Shown here: piece after piece, positions 6,780 through 8,838 of the stretch
Position numbering within the stretch: position 1 is the stretch's first letter
Layout: every line of letters starts with the position of its first letter
Assembly (NCBI GenBank): GCA_003246035.1
Contig: QKBP01000037.1
Coordinates: forward strand, 1-8,838
Direction: 5' to 3'
Length of the DNA stretch: 8,838 nucleotides
From: Desulfuromonadaceae bacterium
Lineage (GTDB): Bacteria > Desulfobacterota > Desulfuromonadia > Desulfuromonadales > SZUA-401
Position numbers and translations under genes: made by a program
The notes under the pieces: generated by a model
What the model was told of the DNA's origin: nothing
Seen by the model: the letters and a program-made list of their open reading frames with translations, nothing else
Database searches by the model: none

Positions 6780-7294
6780 TCGTCGAGATTGACTTCCTTG
6801 AGGTCCGTTCCGTCGAAGGTCATCACTCGCTGGCTGCCGTGGTCAGAGATGAACGTCAAAGCGGTCTCTTTTCCGGCCACCGGCACGAGCTCCTGTCCCA
6901 TCGGGCCGAGCACGTTGCTGCCGGCGATGAAATAGACCTCGCCGGCAGGCATGCCGCGCTGGGTGTAGTATTCGGTGACGTACACTCCCGTGATCGTCGG
7001 GAGCGTACCGTCCGGATGGTAGGTTGACCGGGAAAACAGGTAGTTGAACATGTCCTTGGGACCGTCGAAATAGAACGGCGCCGCGCCCTCGAACTGGACC
7101 GTGGCGAGCCAACCGGTGTAGGACGCCACGAACATGCCGCACACCGGGCAGCGGGCCGAGGAGGACGGAGGCTCGAAAAGGGGCTGGCCCGCGAATGCGG
7201 GCGCCCCCGTCAGGGCGAGGAACAGCAGCATCGCCCACAGCGAGAGGCCCGACCTGCGTCTGCCGTCCGATGCCGGTGGCGTCCGCTCAACCAT
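6776..7294 (-). CDS. nosL: NosL-family copper-chaperone-like protein
   Basis: NosL proteins bind Cu(I) in the periplasm and hand copper to the NosDFY complex for the CuZ site of nitrous oxide reductase; the family also occurs away from nosZ. The 172-residue product has a signal peptide (hydrophobic about 17-33, cut after AFA at 36) and the hallmark CPVCGMFVASY (Cys49, Cys52, Met54). The conserved segment around FDGPKDMFNYLF (77-87) and GPMGQELVP with Met132, a likely copper ligand region, follow. Many NosL proteins are lipoproteins; no lipobox cysteine is seen here, so it is probably soluble. AGAAGG (7305-7310) stands 10 bases before ATG 7294, just after the stop of the Cys-repeat gene (2-base gap). 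An upstream extension to 7444 is rejected. No nosZ, nosD or nosY is visible, so its client is unknown. The gene symbol is used for family only. Confidence 0.85.
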   Translation of the reverse strand: MVERTPPASDGRRRSGLSLWAMLLFLALTGAPAFAGQPLFEPPSSSARCPVCGMFVASYTGWLATVQFEGAAPFYFDGPKDMFNYLFSRSTYHPDGTLPTITGVYVTEYYTQRGMPAGEVYFIAGSNVLGPMGQELVPVAGKETALTFISDHGSQRVMTFDGTDLKEVNLDE

Positions 7295-7296
7295 GA

Positions 7297-7728
7297 TTAT
7301 TCGACCTTCTTGAGCTTCATGCCGCAACGGCACGGTCCCGGCTGGTCCGAGAGCGTATTGCAGGCACACGAACCGCCGCAGTTGCAGAAATAGATCCCCT
7401 TCCCCGCGAGGTCGACGCGTTTGACCGGCTTGCCGCAGCCGCACTTGGTCGGATCATTCGGATCGATGGCGCACGTACACCCCTCGCCGCAGGTGCACAG
7501 CAGAGCTTCGCTCCCCTCGACCTTGACAACATGGTGCCACTTCATGGGTTTGCCACAGCTGCAGTTGCCCGGCTCGGTGCTCACCGAGTTGCACGTGCAC
7601 CCTGCCTCGCAGCCGCAGACGTACAGCACGTCATTCCGCTCGACCGGTTCCTCGGCCGCGCACAGAGCCGCAATCCCGCCCAAAAGCGCCAAGACCAGTA
7701 CCGTCCCCGTCAACCATCGTCTCGACAT
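7297..7728 (-). CDS. Secreted triple cysteine-repeat metal-binding-like protein
   Basis: I do not recognise a named family. After a signal peptide (about 1-25, cut near CAA before EEPVE) the 143-residue product is three units with identical cysteine spacing: C-x-C-x3-C-x-C-x9-C-x-C-G. The units start at Cys38, Cys78 and Cys115 and give 18 cysteines. A KPM or KPV follows units one and two, and GMKL ends the third. Linkers are short and polar (KWHHVVKVEGS, KRVDLAGKG). Such dense CxC pairs are typical of metallothionein-like binding of copper, zinc or cadmium; in the periplasm oxidation would have to be prevented, perhaps by metal loading. As first gene of the NosL-ABC operon it could store or pass copper to NosL. 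A strong GGAGG site (7734-7738) lies 5 bases before ATG 7728. Metal binding is inferred from the pattern. Confidence 0.8.
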   Translation of the reverse strand: MSRRWLTGTVLVLALLGGIAALCAAEEPVERNDVLYVCGCEAGCTCNSVSTEPGNCSCGKPMKWHHVVKVEGSEALLCTCGEGCTCAIDPNDPTKCGCGKPVKRVDLAGKGIYFCNCGGSCACNTLSDQPGPCRCGMKLKKVE

Positions 7729-7731
7729 ATT

Positions 7732-7740
7732 CCCCTCCTC
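7732..7740 (-). promoter_or_regulatory. Strong ribosome binding site of the operon's first gene
   Basis: GAGGAGGGG on the minus strand ends 3 bases before the ATG at 7728. It is the best Shine-Dalgarno in the window, implying high translation of the Cys-repeat protein relative to the coupled downstream genes. Confidence 0.7.
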
Positions 7741-7759
7741 GTTCAGTAAGTGTCACTGC

Positions 7760-7789
7760 GCTATAGTAACAGCCCCCTGTCTCAAGGGG
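7760..7789 (-). promoter_or_regulatory. Weak proximal promoter/operator candidate
   Basis: The minus strand has a TATAGC hexamer (7760-7765) about 32 bases before the start codon. TTGAGA (7780-7785) is only 14 bases from it, too close for a standard promoter. CCCCT (7774-7778) and AGGGG (7785-7789) form a 5-base dyad overlapping this element, so a repressor or metal-sensor site is possible. Evidence is weak. Confidence 0.3.
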
Positions 7790-7815
7790 AACCGCTGGTA
7801 ACCCATGATTTCCTG

Positions 7816-7854
7816 AAAAAACCGGAAAAAACCATCCAGCCTGGGGAAAGGATG
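7816..7854 (-). terminator. Terminator- or attenuator-like element upstream of the operon
   Basis: Read on the minus strand, CATCC (7854-7850) pairs with GGATG (7837-7833), followed one base later by T6 (7831-7826) and a second T6 (7821-7816). The stem is only 5 base pairs with a 12-base loop, so it is weak. It could end transcripts from the hydrolase side, or act in a leader that begins at the TTGACA promoter candidate at 7879-7906. Confidence 0.4.
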
Positions 7855-7878
7855 AATCTTGAAGAGTTGCACCTTACA

Positions 7879-7906
7879 TGTTTAACCCAGGTCACCTATT
7901 TGTCAA
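7879..7906 (-). promoter_or_regulatory. Candidate promoter with perfect -35 hexamer
   Basis: The minus strand shows TTGACA (7906-7901), a 16-base spacer and TAAACA (7884-7879). The -35 is perfect, the -10 matches 3 of 6. The spacer holds AGGTGACCT (7898-7890), a dyad of 4+4 around one base that could be an operator. A transcript from here would start roughly 130-150 bases before the Cys-repeat gene and pass the terminator-like element at 7816-7854. Confidence 0.4.
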
Positions 7907-7992
7907 AAAATCTCGCGTCTCGCATGGCCTCTCCGTCCGGCCGGTCAGGCACCTTCCCGACACGCAAAAAAGATGCCGACCATAGCGCAACC

Positions 7993-8008
7993 TTTCGTAA
8001 TTGCGAAA
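7993..8008. promoter_or_regulatory. 16-base near-palindrome, candidate operator
   Basis: TTTCGTAATTGCGAAA is symmetric at 14 of 16 positions (arms TTTCG and CGAAA around an AT-rich core). This shape is usual for dimeric winged-helix regulators, such as ArsR-type metal or redox sensors, though I cannot name the regulator. It lies about 85 bases upstream of the TTGACA hexamer, and no regulator gene is visible in the window. Confidence 0.4.
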
Positions 8009-8029
8009 CATTCCAGACATTACCTCCGA

Positions 8030-8052
8030 GCACCCAGGATCCTCCCGGGCGC
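8030..8052 (-). repeat. Strong GC-rich hairpin downstream of the hydrolase gene
   Basis: In minus-strand RNA, GCGCCCGGG pairs with CCUGGGUGC across an AGGAU loop, giving 9 pairs including two G-U. It sits about 145 bases after the hydrolase stop. No T-run follows, so it may block 3' exonucleases or be part of a structured leader rather than an intrinsic terminator. Confidence 0.4.
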
Positions 8053-8062
8053 AGGCCGGACA

Positions 8063-8106
8063 GAAGTAGGGATTTCCCCATCGCGATTTGCGGATGTCTC
8101 TACTTC
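8063..8106. repeat. 7-base inverted repeat enclosing a palindrome
   Basis: GAAGTAG (8063-8069) and CTACTTC (8100-8106) are perfect inverted arms separated by 30 bases. The interval contains the palindrome ATCGCGAT (8080-8087). A long loop makes a stable RNA stem doubtful; no function is assigned. Confidence 0.25.
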
Positions 8107-8196
8107 GCCATCGAACGCCTCAGGGTTCCGGCTCTGTGCGTAAAGGGAGGATGGCTGCCCCCCCCCTCGCGTTCCCCCTGACCGGCTCGATACGCC

Positions 8197-8838
8197 TCAG
8201 CGCAGCGTCGCCTCCAGATACTCGACGAACCGTCGCCACGACTTGGCATCGGCATCCGCGCGGTAGCGGTCGCCGCCGAACACCGTGAAAGCGTGCGGCG
8301 CCCCCCCGTAGCTGATCATTTCGTGGGGGACCCCCTGCTGCTCCAGTTCCACCGCCAGAGCGGCGAACTGGTCCATGGTGATCGCCATATCGGCCGTTCC
8401 GTGAAAGATGAGGATCGAACCCTTGGTCTTCGTGTAGTCCTGCCTCTCGGGAGTAGCGAGCCCGCCATGGAAGGTCACGAAGCCCTTCGCCTCGACCCCG
8501 GAGCGGGCATACTCGAGCACCGCCGCCCCGCCGAAGCAGTAGCCCATCACCACTAGGTTGGCGTCATCCCCCCCCTGCGCCCGCGCCGCGTCACGGGCAC
8601 CGTCGAGCAGGCGGCGCATCTTCGCGCGATCCTTGTACAGCTCGCCGGTATGCTGGCGGCGGTCCCTGACTTCGGTGGGGCGTACCCCCTTGCCGAACAG
8701 GTCGGCGGCAAACACCGCGTAGCCGAGCTCGGCGAGCATCCCGGCACGCTTCACCTCGTAGTCGGTCAGGCCGTCCCAGTCGTGAATCAGCAGTACCAGG
8801 GGGGCCTTCGCCCCCGGGCTGATGAAGTACCCCTCGTA
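8197..8838 (-). CDS. Dienelactone-hydrolase-family protein (5' end beyond window)
   Basis: This is an alpha/beta hydrolase of the DLH family, cytoplasmic enzymes that cleave lactones or related esters with a cysteine nucleophile. The 213 visible residues include LVLLIHDWDG near the start (the spot where DLH carries its conserved acidic residue, here Asp), AVFAADLFGKG, the nucleophile elbow GYCFGG (Cys codon at 8536-8538), the catalytic Asp in HGTADMAIT and the His in GAPHAF. The triad is complete and the C-terminus (VEYLEATLR) is natural. The frame is open to the right edge, so the true start lies outside; a GTG at 8752-8754 is internal because conserved strands precede it. Roughly 20-50 residues are missing by family length. 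It is separated from the NosL operon by 468 bases with terminator-like signals, so is probably independent. The substrate is unknown; many family members are not aromatic-pathway enzymes. Confidence 0.88.
   Translation of the reverse strand, partial: YEGYFISPGAKAPLVLLIHDWDGLTDYEVKRAGMLAELGYAVFAADLFGKGVRPTEVRDRRQHTGELYKDRAKMRRLLDGARDAARAQGGDDANLVVMGYCFGGAAVLEYARSGVEAKGFVTFHGGLATPERQDYTKTKGSILIFHGTADMAITMDQFAALAVELEQQGVPHEMISYGGAPHAFTVFGGDRYRADADAKSWRRFVEYLEATLR

Larger units (their letters stand above)
7729..8196. other. Intergenic regulatory gap
   Basis: This 468-base gap lies between the hydrolase 3' end and the operon start, both read on the minus strand. Frames across it (7750-8181 plus, 7896-8081 minus) have no recognisable domain and overlap the promoter elements. 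A 42-codon minus-strand frame (7892-8020, stop included in 43 codons) has GGAGG upstream and is discussed as a possible small ORF or leader peptide. A run of nine C (8158-8166) is a likely place for sequencing or slippage error. The sites inside are listed separately. Confidence 0.5.

Noticed and set aside
7295..7444. N-terminal extension of the NosL frame
   Set aside because: It overlies the third Cys repeat and would bury the signal peptide.
8087..8145. Riboswitch-like ACGCACAG and CCGCAAAT strings on the minus strand resembling GEMM (cyclic di-GMP) motifs
   Set aside because: The paired stems and the conserved receptor positions do not line up, so no riboswitch can be supported.
8158..8166. 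Run of nine C
   Set aside because: It is outside genes; noted only as a possible sequencing or slippage site.
7750..8181. 143-codon plus-strand frame in the right intergenic gap
   Set aside because: No recognisable domain, no ribosome binding site, and it spans promoter, terminator-like and palindromic elements of the minus strand.

Overview
The window comes from a Gram-negative bacterium: the coding regions are dense, exported proteins carry Sec signal peptides, and there is a periplasmic c-type cytochrome, a SCO-type thioredoxin-fold protein and a LolCDE/MacB-like ABC module. Gene content and GC-rich coding on the right would fit an anaerobic or facultative respirer such as a Desulfuromonadales-like or related proteobacterium, but nothing here fixes the taxon. 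No rRNA, tRNA, CRISPR array, transposase or origin was recognised.

Left part (1-3077, plus strand, about 52% GC in a sampled block): a 344-base leader without a convincing gene, then a tight three-gene unit. It encodes a SCO1/SenC-family protein, a 574-residue secreted fusion of a mono-haem cytochrome c to a type I periplasmic solute-binding fold, and a 149-residue exported protein of unknown family with paired cysteines. No ABC permease or ATPase goes with the binding domain, so a sensing, electron-transfer or cofactor-assembly role is more likely than uptake.

Middle (3078-3601): a 524-base gap between convergent transcripts, with no believable gene but one well-formed composite hairpin.

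Right part (3602-7728, minus strand, GC 65-78% in sampled blocks, falling to about 50% at its distal end): a six-gene operon whose cistrons are joined by ATGA overlaps or gaps of 2-3 bases. In transcription order it encodes a secreted protein with three identical-pattern six-cysteine repeats, a NosL-family copper-chaperone-like protein, a small membrane-anchored protein, an FtsX/MacB-type permease, its ATPase, and an eight-helix membrane protein with Cys/His motifs. No nosZ is visible. The set looks like a complete envelope metal-handling (probably copper) or metal-cofactor assembly machine, and it is the best candidate for an undescribed system.

Far right (7729-8838): a 468-base regulatory gap with a perfect -35 hexamer, a terminator-like element, a 16-base near-palindrome and hairpins, then the 3' portion of a dienelactone-hydrolase-family gene that runs off the right edge. 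SCO and NosL are both linked to copper-site assembly, so the two convergent units may serve related metal or redox functions, but that link is inference.
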